8,462 nucleotides of DNA from Acetobacteraceae bacterium (GTDB lineage: Bacteria; Pseudomonadota; Alphaproteobacteria; Acetobacterales; Acetobacteraceae). Location of the stretch: positions 1-8,462 of the forward strand of contig JAIYAI010000392.1 of NCBI GenBank assembly GCA_027489135.1, read 5' to 3'. Positions 1 through 5,476 of this stretch are shown here, one piece after another (the stretch's first letter is position 1; each line of letters begins with the position of its first letter). The position numbers and the translations under genes were made by a program. The notes below the pieces were generated by a model. It was not told where the DNA came from. It did not search any database and worked only from the letters and a program-made list of their open reading frames with translations.

Positions 1-483
1 CCGAAGAACTTCACCTATCCCGGCGGCTGCCACATCGCCGAGGTCGAGATCGACACGGATACGGGCAAGGTCTCGGTGGTGAACTTCACGGCGGTCGACG
101 ATGTCGGACGGGTGATCAACCCGATGATCGTCGAGGGCCAGGTGCAGGGCGGCGTCGCCCAGGGCATCGGCCAGGCGCTGCTGGAGCAGGCGGTCTATGA
201 CGATGCCGGCCAGCTTCTGAGCGGATCGATGATGGACTACACGATGCCGCGCGCGGATGACCTTCCCAATGTCGGGGTGGCCACCCATACAACGCTCTGC
301 ACGCACAACCCGCTCGGCGTGAAGGGCTGTGGCGAGGTGGGCGCGATCGGCTCGCCGCCGGCGGTGATCAACGCCGTGGTGGACGCGCTGCGCGACTACG
401 GCGTCAAGCATGTGGAGATGCCGGCCACACCGGCGAAGATCTGGGGCATCATCAACGGCGGCCAGAAGCTGGCGGCCGAGTAG
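1..483 (+). CDS. Molybdopterin-binding large subunit of a xanthine dehydrogenase/CO dehydrogenase-type hydroxylase (C-terminal part)
   Basis: The frame is open from base 1 to a TAG stop and gives the last 160 residues of a protein that is usually about 750-800 residues, so the start lies upstream. Family members hold the Mo-cytosine or Mo-pterin cofactor and hydroxylate a substrate with water. Visible hallmarks are a G-G-V-A-Q-G-I-G-Q-A-L segment near residues 50-60, typical of a cofactor-contacting loop, and G-C-G-E-V-G near residues 110-115. The Glu of that last motif corresponds to the conserved catalytic base of the family. The substrate-specific loop (for example the Cys-containing loop of true CO dehydrogenase) is outside the window, so CO oxidation cannot be claimed. 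The FAD subunit follows 145 bp downstream on the same strand, giving an L-M order with the iron-sulfur subunit presumably upstream. Family assignment is firm; substrate is unknown. Confidence 0.93.
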   Translation, partial: PKNFTYPGGCHIAEVEIDTDTGKVSVVNFTAVDDVGRVINPMIVEGQVQGGVAQGIGQALLEQAVYDDAGQLLSGSMMDYTMPRADDLPNVGVATHTTLCTHNPLGVKGCGEVGAIGSPPAVINAVVDALRDYGVKHVEMPATPAKIWGIINGGQKLAAE

Positions 484-492
484 TTCATCACC

Positions 493-607
493 AGCCGTCC
501 GATCGCCGGAGGGCCGCCCGGCCCGAAGGCGTGAATCGGCCGGCAAAGCTCTAGCCGTCCGATCGCTGGAGGGCCGTGCGGCCCGGAGGCGTGAATCGGC
601 CGGCGAA
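493..607 (+). repeat. Two-copy 60-bp tandem repeat, each copy a three-part hairpin
   Basis: Copies lie at about 493-547 and 553-607, offset by exactly 60 bp, with five differences over 55 bases. Each folds the same way. In copy 1 the outer 10-bp stem pairs 494-503 with 535-544 and has one T/C mismatch. The middle stem pairs 504-507 with 528-531, and the core stem pairs 511-515 with 520-524. In copy 2 every element is shifted by 60. The differences within the hairpin fall in the loop (517, 518), in an internal loop (526), or turn a C-G pair into a T-G wobble (507 to 567), so no stem is broken. The element sits between the stop of the large subunit and the ribosome binding site of the FAD subunit. 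It could be a REP-like dispersed palindrome or an RNA element affecting mRNA stability or the relative output of the two subunits. Function is inference. Confidence 0.8.
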
Positions 608-612
608 CGACC

Positions 613-620
613 GGAGGGAG
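613..620 (+). promoter_or_regulatory. Ribosome binding site of the FAD subunit gene
   Basis: A strong purine-rich Shine-Dalgarno stretch (GGAGGGAG) ends 8 bases before the ATG at 629. It fixes the start there, although the frame stays open upstream through the repeats. It lies only 5 bases after the second repeat copy ends. Confidence 0.85.
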
Positions 621-628
621 TTCAGACC

Positions 629-1423
629 ATGTACGACTTCGCTATTCATAAGCCGGCCTCCGTCGCGGATGCGGTGAAGATCATGGCCGGGGATCCGGAT
701 GCGCGCCCGATCTCGGGCGGGCAGACGCTGATCCCGGCGCTGAAGCACCGGCTGAACAAGCCCTCCGCGGTGATCGACCTCTCCGGCATCGCGGAGCTGA
801 AGGGCATCAAGCGGGATGGCGACAAGATCGTCATCGGCGCCATGACCAAGCATGTCGACGTCGCCAACAGCGCCGAGGTGAAGGCGGCGATCCCGGCCCT
901 GGCCAAGCTTGCCGGCAGCATCGGCGACATCCAGGTGCGCAACCGCGGCACCATCGGCGGCTCGGTCTCCAACAACGACCCGGCGGCCGACTATCCCTCC
1001 GCCGTGCTGGCGCTGAACGCGACCATCGTGACCAGCAAGCGCCGCATCGCCGCGGATGACTTCTTCCAGGGCATGTTCACCACGGCGCTCGGGGCGGACG
1101 AGCTTCTGGTCGCGGTCGAGTTCCCGGTGCCGCAGAAGGCCGGCTACGCCAAGATGAAGAACCCGGCGAGCCGCTACGTCATGGCCGGCGCCTTCATCGC
1201 CAAGACCGCCTCCGGCGTGCGCGTCGCCATCAATGGCGCCGGCCCCTGCGTCTTCCGCCAGGCCGATATGGAGAAGGCGCTCTCGGCCAACTGGTCCGCG
1301 GATGCGGTCGCCGGGGTGAAGCAGTCGGCCGATGGGCTGAACAGCGACATCCATGGCAGCGCCGAGTATCGCGCGCACCTCGTCACCGTGATGGCCAAGC
1401 GCGCCGTCGCCGACGCGGGCTGA
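629..1423 (+). CDS. FAD-binding medium subunit of a xanthine dehydrogenase/CO dehydrogenase-type hydroxylase (CoxM/CutM-like)
   Basis: The product has 264 residues, a little short of the usual 265-290. It carries electrons through FAD, from the iron-sulfur subunit to an external acceptor, in the heterotrimeric cytoplasmic hydroxylase. FAD-binding signatures are visible: S-G-G-Q-T-L-I-P at about residues 29-36, and R-N-R-G-T-I-G-G-S-V-S-N-N-D-P-A-A-D-Y-P at about 104-123, which matches the family's T-I-G-G-N/S loop. The CO-dehydrogenase flavoprotein C-terminal domain covers roughly residues 160-262. The ATG at 629 is chosen because GGAGGGAG precedes it and the protein opens with the typical M-Y-D-F-x-x-H-K-P-A-S. 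An in-frame extension upstream would only translate the hairpin repeats. It is likely co-transcribed with the large subunit. The physiological substrate cannot be told from this subunit. Confidence 0.95.
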   Translation: MYDFAIHKPASVADAVKIMAGDPDARPISGGQTLIPALKHRLNKPSAVIDLSGIAELKGIKRDGDKIVIGAMTKHVDVANSAEVKAAIPALAKLAGSIGDIQVRNRGTIGGSVSNNDPAADYPSAVLALNATIVTSKRRIAADDFFQGMFTTALGADELLVAVEFPVPQKAGYAKMKNPASRYVMAGAFIAKTASGVRVAINGAGPCVFRQADMEKALSANWSADAVAGVKQSADGLNSDIHGSAEYRAHLVTVMAKRAVADAG

Positions 1424-1433
1424 TGTTCAATGC

Positions 1434-1469
1434 GCGCCGATCCTGAAGGATCGGCGCCTGCAGGCGCCG
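1434..1469 (+). other. Two overlapping, mutually exclusive hairpins after the FAD subunit gene
   Basis: A perfect 10-bp stem with a TGAA loop pairs 1434-1443 with 1448-1457, starting 11 bases after the stop codon. A perfect 18-bp palindrome at 1452-1469 (CGGCGCCTG and its complement) shares bases 1452-1457 with it, so both cannot form at once. There is no T-tract, so this is not a classic intrinsic terminator. It may protect the 3' end of the mRNA or be a dispersed palindrome. Confidence 0.6.
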
Positions 1470-1560
1470 GCACGGCGCCTCCGCGCCGCTTGGCTGCGCG
1501 GCACTGGCCGCGGCGCGCAGAAGCGCGGTCGGTCACCTGCGATGACCGCGATTGCTCTCG

Positions 1561-1592
1561 ACGCCCGGCCTGGATGACACGGCCGGGCGTTT
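1561..1592 (+). terminator. Terminator-like stem-loop upstream of the dioxygenase gene
   Basis: A perfect 10-bp GC-rich stem pairs 1561-1570 with 1581-1590 around a 10-base loop and runs into a short TTT (1590-1592). It lies about 140 bp after the FAD subunit gene and 35 bp before the dioxygenase start, so it probably ends the hydroxylase operon. The T-tract is short, so efficiency is uncertain. It argues against a TTG start at 1552 for the next gene, which would place the hairpin inside the coding region. Confidence 0.5.
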
Positions 1593-1626
1593 GCGCGTCC
1601 GGCGTCCGCGCGGCACCATCGCGTCC

Positions 1627-2655
1627 ATGCGTATCCGTCGCACGCCGATCACCGATCCCTCCGCCTGGACCCGCGCCGAGATGGAGGCGGACCCGTCCTG
1701 GCGCCTGCCTCTCGAACCCCGCCACGTCGCCGATATCGACCGTGCCCTCGGGGCTGTGAAGGCGCGGGGCCTGCCCTTCCACGCCATCACCCGGGCCGAT
1801 TTCCCGCTGCCGGAGTGGGACGACCTCTTCGCGCGGATCTGGCAGCAACTCACCCGCGGCCGCGGCGTCGCGCTGCTGCGCGGCCTGCCGGTGGAGCGCT
1901 ACTCGGACGAGGACGCGCACCTGCTGTATTGGGGCATCGGCACGCATCTCGGGGACGGCGTCACCCAGAACGCCGCGGCGGAGCTGATCGCCGGCGTCTA
2001 TGATCGCGGCCAGCCCTTCGGCGGCGATGTCCGCGCCTACCAGGTCAGCGCCGAACTGGCGCTGCATTGCGACAACTCCGACATCGTCGGGCTGATGTGC
2101 CTGCGCCAGGCGGCCCAGGGCGGGGAGACCATGCTGGTCAGCCCGCTCGCCATCTACAACCGCATCCTGGCAAAGGCGCCCGAGCACCTGGAGGCGCTGC
2201 ATGCCGGCTTCCCATACGACCGGAAGGGGGAGGAGGGGCCTGGCGAGCCGCCGATCGGCGGGACGCCGATCCCGCTGTTCCACACCGCCTCGGACGGCAC
2301 CGTCAGCGCCCGCTATGCCCGCAGCTACATCACCCGTGCCGAGCAGCGCCGCGGCGCGCCGCTGACGCCCGAACAGAGCGCGGCGCTCGACTGCTTCGAC
2401 CGGCTCGCGCACGACCCGGACCTGCTGCTGGAGTTCCACCTCCGGCCCGGCGACATCGAGTTCGCCAGCAACTACACCGTCTTCCACGCGCGCCGCGCCT
2501 ATACCGACCACGCGGATCCCGCGCGGAAGCGCATGATGTTGCGACTCTGGCTGCAGAACGACGCAGTCAGGCGGATCGAAAGCGACGCGCTCCGTTTCGG
2601 CTTCACCCGCTTCGGCAATCATGGCAAGACTGCCAGGGAACTGGCTGCAGCCTGA
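1627..2655 (+). CDS. TauD/TfdA-family Fe(II)/2-oxoglutarate-dependent dioxygenase
   Basis: The product has 342 residues. The family is cytosolic and couples 2-oxoglutarate decarboxylation to oxidation of a second substrate. Expected ligands are visible: His147 and Asp149 in L-H-C-D-N-S form the HxD iron pair, and His287 in V-F-H-A-R-R-A-Y is the distal iron ligand. Arg302 and Arg306 in R-K-R-M-M-L-R-L-W-L lie 15 and 19 residues later; one probably binds the 2-oxoglutarate carboxylate. The G-G-E-T segment after L-M-C-L-R-Q-A also fits the fold. The ATG at 1627 has no clear Shine-Dalgarno. It is preferred over an in-frame TTG at 1552 because the encoded M-R-I-R-R-T-P-I-T-D-P-S-A-W opening fits the family and a stem-loop lies between the two. 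A binding-protein gene follows after 49 bp, so the two may be co-transcribed. The primary substrate (taurine, carnitine precursor, herbicide-like acid or other) cannot be assigned. Confidence 0.9.
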   Translation: MRIRRTPITDPSAWTRAEMEADPSWRLPLEPRHVADIDRALGAVKARGLPFHAITRADFPLPEWDDLFARIWQQLTRGRGVALLRGLPVERYSDEDAHLLYWGIGTHLGDGVTQNAAAELIAGVYDRGQPFGGDVRAYQVSAELALHCDNSDIVGLMCLRQAAQGGETMLVSPLAIYNRILAKAPEHLEALHAGFPYDRKGEEGPGEPPIGGTPIPLFHTASDGTVSARYARSYITRAEQRRGAPLTPEQSAALDCFDRLAHDPDLLLEFHLRPGDIEFASNYTVFHARRAYTDHADPARKRMMLRLWLQNDAVRRIESDALRFGFTRFGNHGKTARELAAA

Positions 2656-2689
2656 TGCGGCGTCGGCAGGACAAACCAGAAAAGCCCCC

Positions 2690-2695
2690 GGGAGA
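2690..2695 (+). promoter_or_regulatory. Ribosome binding site of the Bug-family binding protein gene
   Basis: GGGAGA stands 9 bases before the ATG at 2705. It separates the true start from in-frame start codons further upstream, such as 2621, that lie inside the dioxygenase gene. Confidence 0.75.
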
Positions 2696-2704
2696 CTTCC
2701 GCAG

Positions 2705-3688
2705 ATGATCCACATTCCCCTCGGCCGACGCCTTGCGCTGTCCCTCGGCGCCACGCTTGCCCTGCCCGGCCTCGCGCGCGCCCAGGATTTCCCCAACCGG
2801 CCGATACGGATGATCATCCCCTATCCGCCGGGCGGGGCGTCCGATGTCATCGCCCGCCTGCTCGCGCCCCAGATGGGCGAGGCGCTGGGCCAGCCCGTGG
2901 TGGTCGAGAACCGGCCCGGCGGCAATGGCCGCATCGCCTGCGAGCTCGTCGCCCGCAGCCCCGCCGATGGCTACACGCTGCTGATGGGCAATGCCGGCCC
3001 GAACGCCCTGAACGCCGCCTTGTACGGCAGCACGCTCTCCTACAACGTCATCACCGACTTCACGCCGATCAGCCTGGTGTCCCAGGTGCCGATGATCATC
3101 GCGGCGAATCCGGAGTTCCAGCCGCGGGGCTTGCAGGCCGTGATCGCGGAGGCGAGGCGCCGGAATGGCGAGCTCAGCTATGGCCATGGTGGCACCGGCG
3201 CAGCGCCGCACCTGACCATGGAGCAGATCGCCGGCATCTCGAACATCAAATGGACCGCGGTGCCGTTCCGCGGCGGCCAGCTTGCGCTGACGGCGACCCT
3301 GGCCAACCAGATCCCGCTCGTAGCCGATACGGCCCCTGTGGTCGCGCCGCATGTCCGCGAAGGGCGGCTGGTCGGCGTGGCAGTGACGACGGCGCAGCGC
3401 ATCCCGCAGCTTCCCGACCTGCCGACCATCGCGGAGCAGGGTTTCCCGGGTTTCGAGGCGGTGAGTTGGGGCGGTGTTCTCGCCCCGCCGGCGCTGCCCG
3501 CACCGGTGCTGCAGCGCCTGCACGCCGCGGTGGTCAAGGGCATGACCACGCCGTCGGTCAAGGAGGCGCTGGACCGCCAGGGCGTACAGATCCGCACCTC
3601 CTCACCGGACGAGTTCCTCGCCTACATCAAGGCGGAAGTCGCACGCTGGACCGATGTGGTGCAGAAGGGCGGCATCAAGCCGGATTGA
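2705..3688 (+). CDS. Bug/TctC-family tripartite tricarboxylate transporter substrate-binding protein
   Basis: The product has 327 residues, the usual length for this periplasmic family. An N-terminal signal peptide is clear: basic G-R-R at residues 7-9, a hydrophobic stretch to about residue 23, then A-R-A before Q27, so cleavage is expected after residue 26. Family hallmarks follow: I-I-P-Y-P-P-G-G-A-S-D-V (37-48), V-V-V-E-N-R-P-G-G-N-G (65-75) and P-A-D-G-Y-T-L-L-M-G near residue 90. Bug proteins bind small organic acids, often with one or two carboxylates, between two lobes. They deliver them to a TctA/TctB membrane pair or act as extracytoplasmic sensors. No TctA or TctB gene is next to this one, so it is an orphan binding protein here, as is common for the family. 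The dioxygenase upstream hints at a shared substrate. Start chosen from the Shine-Dalgarno and signal peptide. Confidence 0.94.
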   Translation: MIHIPLGRRLALSLGATLALPGLARAQDFPNRPIRMIIPYPPGGASDVIARLLAPQMGEALGQPVVVENRPGGNGRIACELVARSPADGYTLLMGNAGPNALNAALYGSTLSYNVITDFTPISLVSQVPMIIAANPEFQPRGLQAVIAEARRRNGELSYGHGGTGAAPHLTMEQIAGISNIKWTAVPFRGGQLALTATLANQIPLVADTAPVVAPHVREGRLVGVAVTTAQRIPQLPDLPTIAEQGFPGFEAVSWGGVLAPPALPAPVLQRLHAAVVKGMTTPSVKEALDRQGVQIRTSSPDEFLAYIKAEVARWTDVVQKGGIKPD

Positions 3689-3711
3689 GGCGCGCGGGCC
3701 GCCTCCCGGAC

Positions 3712-3762
3712 TACCGCGGAGGGAGGGTGCCCAGGGCGATCCCGGGCGATGCGCCCGCGGTA
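3712..3762 (+). terminator. Nested stem-loop just after the Bug-type gene, possible 3' end structure
   Basis: An 8-bp perfect outer stem pairs 3712-3719 with 3755-3762. A short inner hairpin (CGGGCG at 3743-3748 with CGCCCG at 3752-3757) partly competes with it. The structure starts 24 bases after the stop codon. No T-tract follows, so it could be an RNA end-stabilising fold rather than an intrinsic terminator. Confidence 0.3.
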
Positions 3763-3826
3763 TCGGCACTGGCCTTCCCTGCGCCAATCCAGCCTAGGCC
3801 CGCGCTGGCAGGTCGATGATCTGCCC

Positions 3827-3852
3827 CGCCGGGTGCCGCCGCTCACCCGGCG
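3827..3852. repeat. 9-bp perfect inverted repeat (hairpin)
   Basis: CGCCGGGTG at 3827-3835 is the exact reverse complement of 3844-3852, with an 8-base spacer. It lies in the convergent spacer with no T-tract on either side. Function unknown. Confidence 0.5.
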
Positions 3853-4111
3853 CCCCCGCCTTCCTCGCGGGAGGCCAACCCTCTCATGCCAGGCAGGGGA
3901 TGGTCACCGCACCCGCGCGACCAGACCACGATCCACGCCGCGTGCAGCAGGCATCGTCGTCGGACGCGTCGCCGGTCCGTGCGCGGCGCGCCTCCGGTCT
4001 CTTCACTGTCGGCAGACGCGCGACGGCAGCCTTCTCCTGACCGGAAAGATTCCCGACCGGCCAGGATGAGCGGCACCGCGCCCGGATCATGACGTCCAGG
4101 GCGCGGCCTTC

Positions 4112-4133
4112 CCCTGACCGGCGATGGTCAGGG
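4112..4133. repeat. 8-bp perfect inverted repeat (hairpin)
   Basis: CCCTGACC at 4112-4119 pairs with GGTCAGGG at 4126-4133 around a 6-base loop. It is one of several stem-loops in the convergent spacer. Function unknown. Confidence 0.45.
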
Positions 4134-4184
4134 TGAGGCTGTTCTCGATTGTGCTCCGAAAGCCAATACCCAGGGCAGCTTATC

Positions 4185-4223
4185 TCCGTTCTGATGGATC
4201 ACGCCGTGATCCATCAGAACGGA
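4185..4223. repeat. 39-bp near-perfect palindrome between convergent operons
   Basis: Bases 4185-4203 are the exact reverse complement of 4205-4223, leaving one unpaired central base (4204). The symmetric core contains GATGGATCACG on one arm. It is the longest perfect inverted repeat I found in the window. It is AT-richer than the surroundings and has no adjacent T-tract. It could be a bidirectional transcription barrier, a dispersed palindromic repeat, or a large operator. Its place between two gene 3' ends argues against an operator. Confidence 0.85.
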
Positions 4224-4236
4224 TGCTGTTCCAGAG

Positions 4237-4268
4237 CATGATCCGCGCGCCCCGCGGCGCGGATCATG
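4237..4268. repeat. 12-bp perfect inverted repeat next to the 39-bp palindrome
   Basis: CATGATCCGCGC at 4237-4248 pairs with GCGCGGATCATG at 4257-4268 around an 8-base loop. It begins 13 bases after the larger palindrome and shares the TGATCC/GGATCA core with it. TGTTTT follows about 12 bases later on the plus strand. That could give weak termination for plus-strand transcripts, but the distance is long for a classic terminator. Confidence 0.75.
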
Positions 4269-4292
4269 GTCCAAGCCATTGTTTTGTCGTGT

Positions 4293-4307
4293 GATTCACG
4301 CCTTCGG
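4293..4307 (-). repeat. 15-bp match to the tandem-repeat unit of the hydroxylase operon, opposite strand
   Basis: Read on the minus strand, these bases give CCGAAGGCGTGAATC, identical to 523-537 in copy 1 of the 60-bp repeat. Here the match does not extend into the full hairpin. A chance match of 15 bases in a window this size is unlikely, so it suggests a dispersed element or a degenerate relative of it. Confidence 0.5.
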
Positions 4308-4332
4308 TGATTCCACCTCCGGCGAGCACGCT

Positions 4333-5424
4333 CTAGCCCTTCAAGGTGCGGATGATCATCTGTGTCAGGCGCGGCATTTCCGGGCCGATCTTCTCGAAAT
4401 CGGGCCGGACCAGCCGCCGTTCGGCCTCAGCCGGCGTCATCACCACGCCGTCCGCGCTCGACTCGCTCGGCACCGCCACCGCCGTGCTGACCGGCGAGAA
4501 GAAGCCGCGGCTGATCCAGGCCGACTGGCACTCATTCGACAGCCAGGTGTCCAGGTAGCGCTGCGTCAGTTCGGTCACGCGCGGGTTGAAGCCGGCGCTG
4601 ACCTGCATGTGGCCGGTCCACTGCACGCCGCCTTCCTTCGGCACGGCGAAGGCCAGCTTGCCGCCCCGCGCCCGGGCCTGGCCCATGAAGCTGCCCCAGT
4701 GCGGTGCCGCCCACATCTCGCCCTTGGAGACCAGGTCCTCGACCACCGTCGGGCTGTTCACCCAGGCGCCGATATTCGCCTTGTGCGGCTGCCAGGCGCG
4801 GATTCCCTCCTCCACCGAGGGCGGCCTGCCGGCAGCGACGGCAGCCATGATGTAGGCGTCGTAATAGGCGTCCCACATCGCCACGCGGCCGCGCAGCTTC
4901 GGATCGTAGAGGTCCGTCCAGGACTTCGGCGCCTCCATCCGGTCCGGATTGTACATGATGGCGAAGGGCGAGAGCAGGAACGGGATGCCGACGCCACCCG
5001 GCGTCTCCATCCCCGGCGGCAGCTTCGAAAGGTTGGAGACGAGCGCCTTGTTGAAGGGGACGAACATCCCGTCGGCGCGGCCACGCTGGCTGAAGATGTC
5101 GTTGAACATGCCGCCCGCGACCACCGGATTGCTGCGCTGGGCCAGCATGCGCGGGTAGCCGGCGGCATTGCTGCCGACCTCGAGCTTCACCTCGGCGCCG
5201 CGAAAGGCGGGCAGGGTGACGTCGCGCAGGATGTCCGGCACCGCGCCGGGCCAGGAGAAGATGGTGATGGCGGCGGCATCGGCGGCCGGCGCCTGGGCCA
5301 GCGCCTCGGCGAAGCTCAGCAGGCTCGATCCGCCGGCGCCCATGGCGACGAGGCCCTGCAGCAGGCGGCGGCGATGCGGGCCGCGGCCGTATTCGCGGAG
5401 GAGGCGTGAGGTCTCGTCGGTCAT
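4333..5424 (-). CDS. Periplasmic substrate-binding protein of a PotABCD-like ABC importer, Tat signal
   Basis: The product has 363 residues, typical for PotD-like extracellular solute-binding proteins. The N-terminus shows a twin-arginine signal: H-R-R-R-L-L-Q-G-L at 17-25, a weakly hydrophobic stretch, and A-L-A-Q-A at 41-45, so cleavage after residue 45 is likely. The mature protein opens with I-T-I-F-S-W-P-G (53-60), as PotD relatives do. It later has G-I-P-F-L-L-S-P-F-A-I-M-Y-N-P-D and P-K-S-W-T-D-L-Y-D-P-K-L-R-G-R, a family hallmark. The ATG at 5424 is preferred over an upstream in-frame start inside the ATPase gene because GGGAGA stands 8 bases before it and the Tat motif sits at the right distance. 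It is the last gene of the run, 52 bp after the ATPase. Polyamine specificity is not proven; other organic cations or amino-acid-like ligands are possible. Confidence 0.92.
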   Translation of the reverse strand: MTDETSRLLREYGRGPHRRRLLQGLVAMGAGGSSLLSFAEALAQAPAADAAAITIFSWPGAVPDILRDVTLPAFRGAEVKLEVGSNAAGYPRMLAQRSNPVVAGGMFNDIFSQRGRADGMFVPFNKALVSNLSKLPPGMETPGGVGIPFLLSPFAIMYNPDRMEAPKSWTDLYDPKLRGRVAMWDAYYDAYIMAAVAAGRPPSVEEGIRAWQPHKANIGAWVNSPTVVEDLVSKGEMWAAPHWGSFMGQARARGGKLAFAVPKEGGVQWTGHMQVSAGFNPRVTELTQRYLDTWLSNECQSAWISRGFFSPVSTAVAVPSESSADGVVMTPAEAERRLVRPDFEKIGPEMPRLTQMIIRTLKG

Positions 5425-5432
5425 CGAAGCTG

Positions 5433-5440
5433 TCTCCCTT
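5433..5440 (-). promoter_or_regulatory. Ribosome binding site of the ABC substrate-binding protein gene
   Basis: On the minus strand AAGGGAGA stands 8 bases before the ATG at 5424. It is the best Shine-Dalgarno of the ABC run, which suits a binding protein needed in excess over the membrane parts. Confidence 0.8.
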
Positions 5441-5476
5441 CGTGGCGCATCATCAGGTTCCAAGCACGCGCCGGCG

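Larger units (their letters stand above)
3689..4332. other. Non-coding spacer between convergent transcription units
   Basis: These 644 bases lie between the stop of the Bug-type gene (plus strand) and the stop of the ABC binding protein gene (minus strand). Short open frames occur on both strands, but none resembles a known protein or has a matching ribosome binding site. The composition is less uniform than in the genes, and several inverted repeats are present, listed separately. No tRNA or recognised small RNA is visible. It may hold the decayed remains of a gene, but I see no recognisable fragment. Confidence 0.75.

Noticed and set aside
410..628. In-frame N-terminal extension of the FAD subunit reaching back through the hairpin repeats
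   Set aside because: It overlaps the large subunit gene in another frame, translates the repeat into low-complexity Arg/Ala/Ser-rich sequence, and bypasses a strong Shine-Dalgarno before the ATG at 629.
1174..2817. 547-residue open frame on the minus strand across the FAD subunit and dioxygenase genes
   Set aside because: It is antisense to two well-supported genes, has no recognisable domain, and is explained by GC-rich codon bias, which keeps antisense frames open.
3749..4092. Several 68-106-residue open frames on both strands in the convergent spacer
   Set aside because: They overlap each other in conflicting frames, are Arg/Pro-rich, lack convincing ribosome binding sites and show no familiar motif.
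4185..4268. Possible transposon end or attachment site formed by the palindromes
   Set aside because: There is no transposase or integrase nearby, no target-site duplication could be identified, and the arms adjoin each other instead of flanking a cargo.
4279..5409. Long plus-strand open frame opposite the ABC binding protein, and a similar one at 5168-6697 opposite the ATPase
   Set aside because: Both are His/Arg/Gly-rich mirror frames of genes with clear family motifs on the minus strand.
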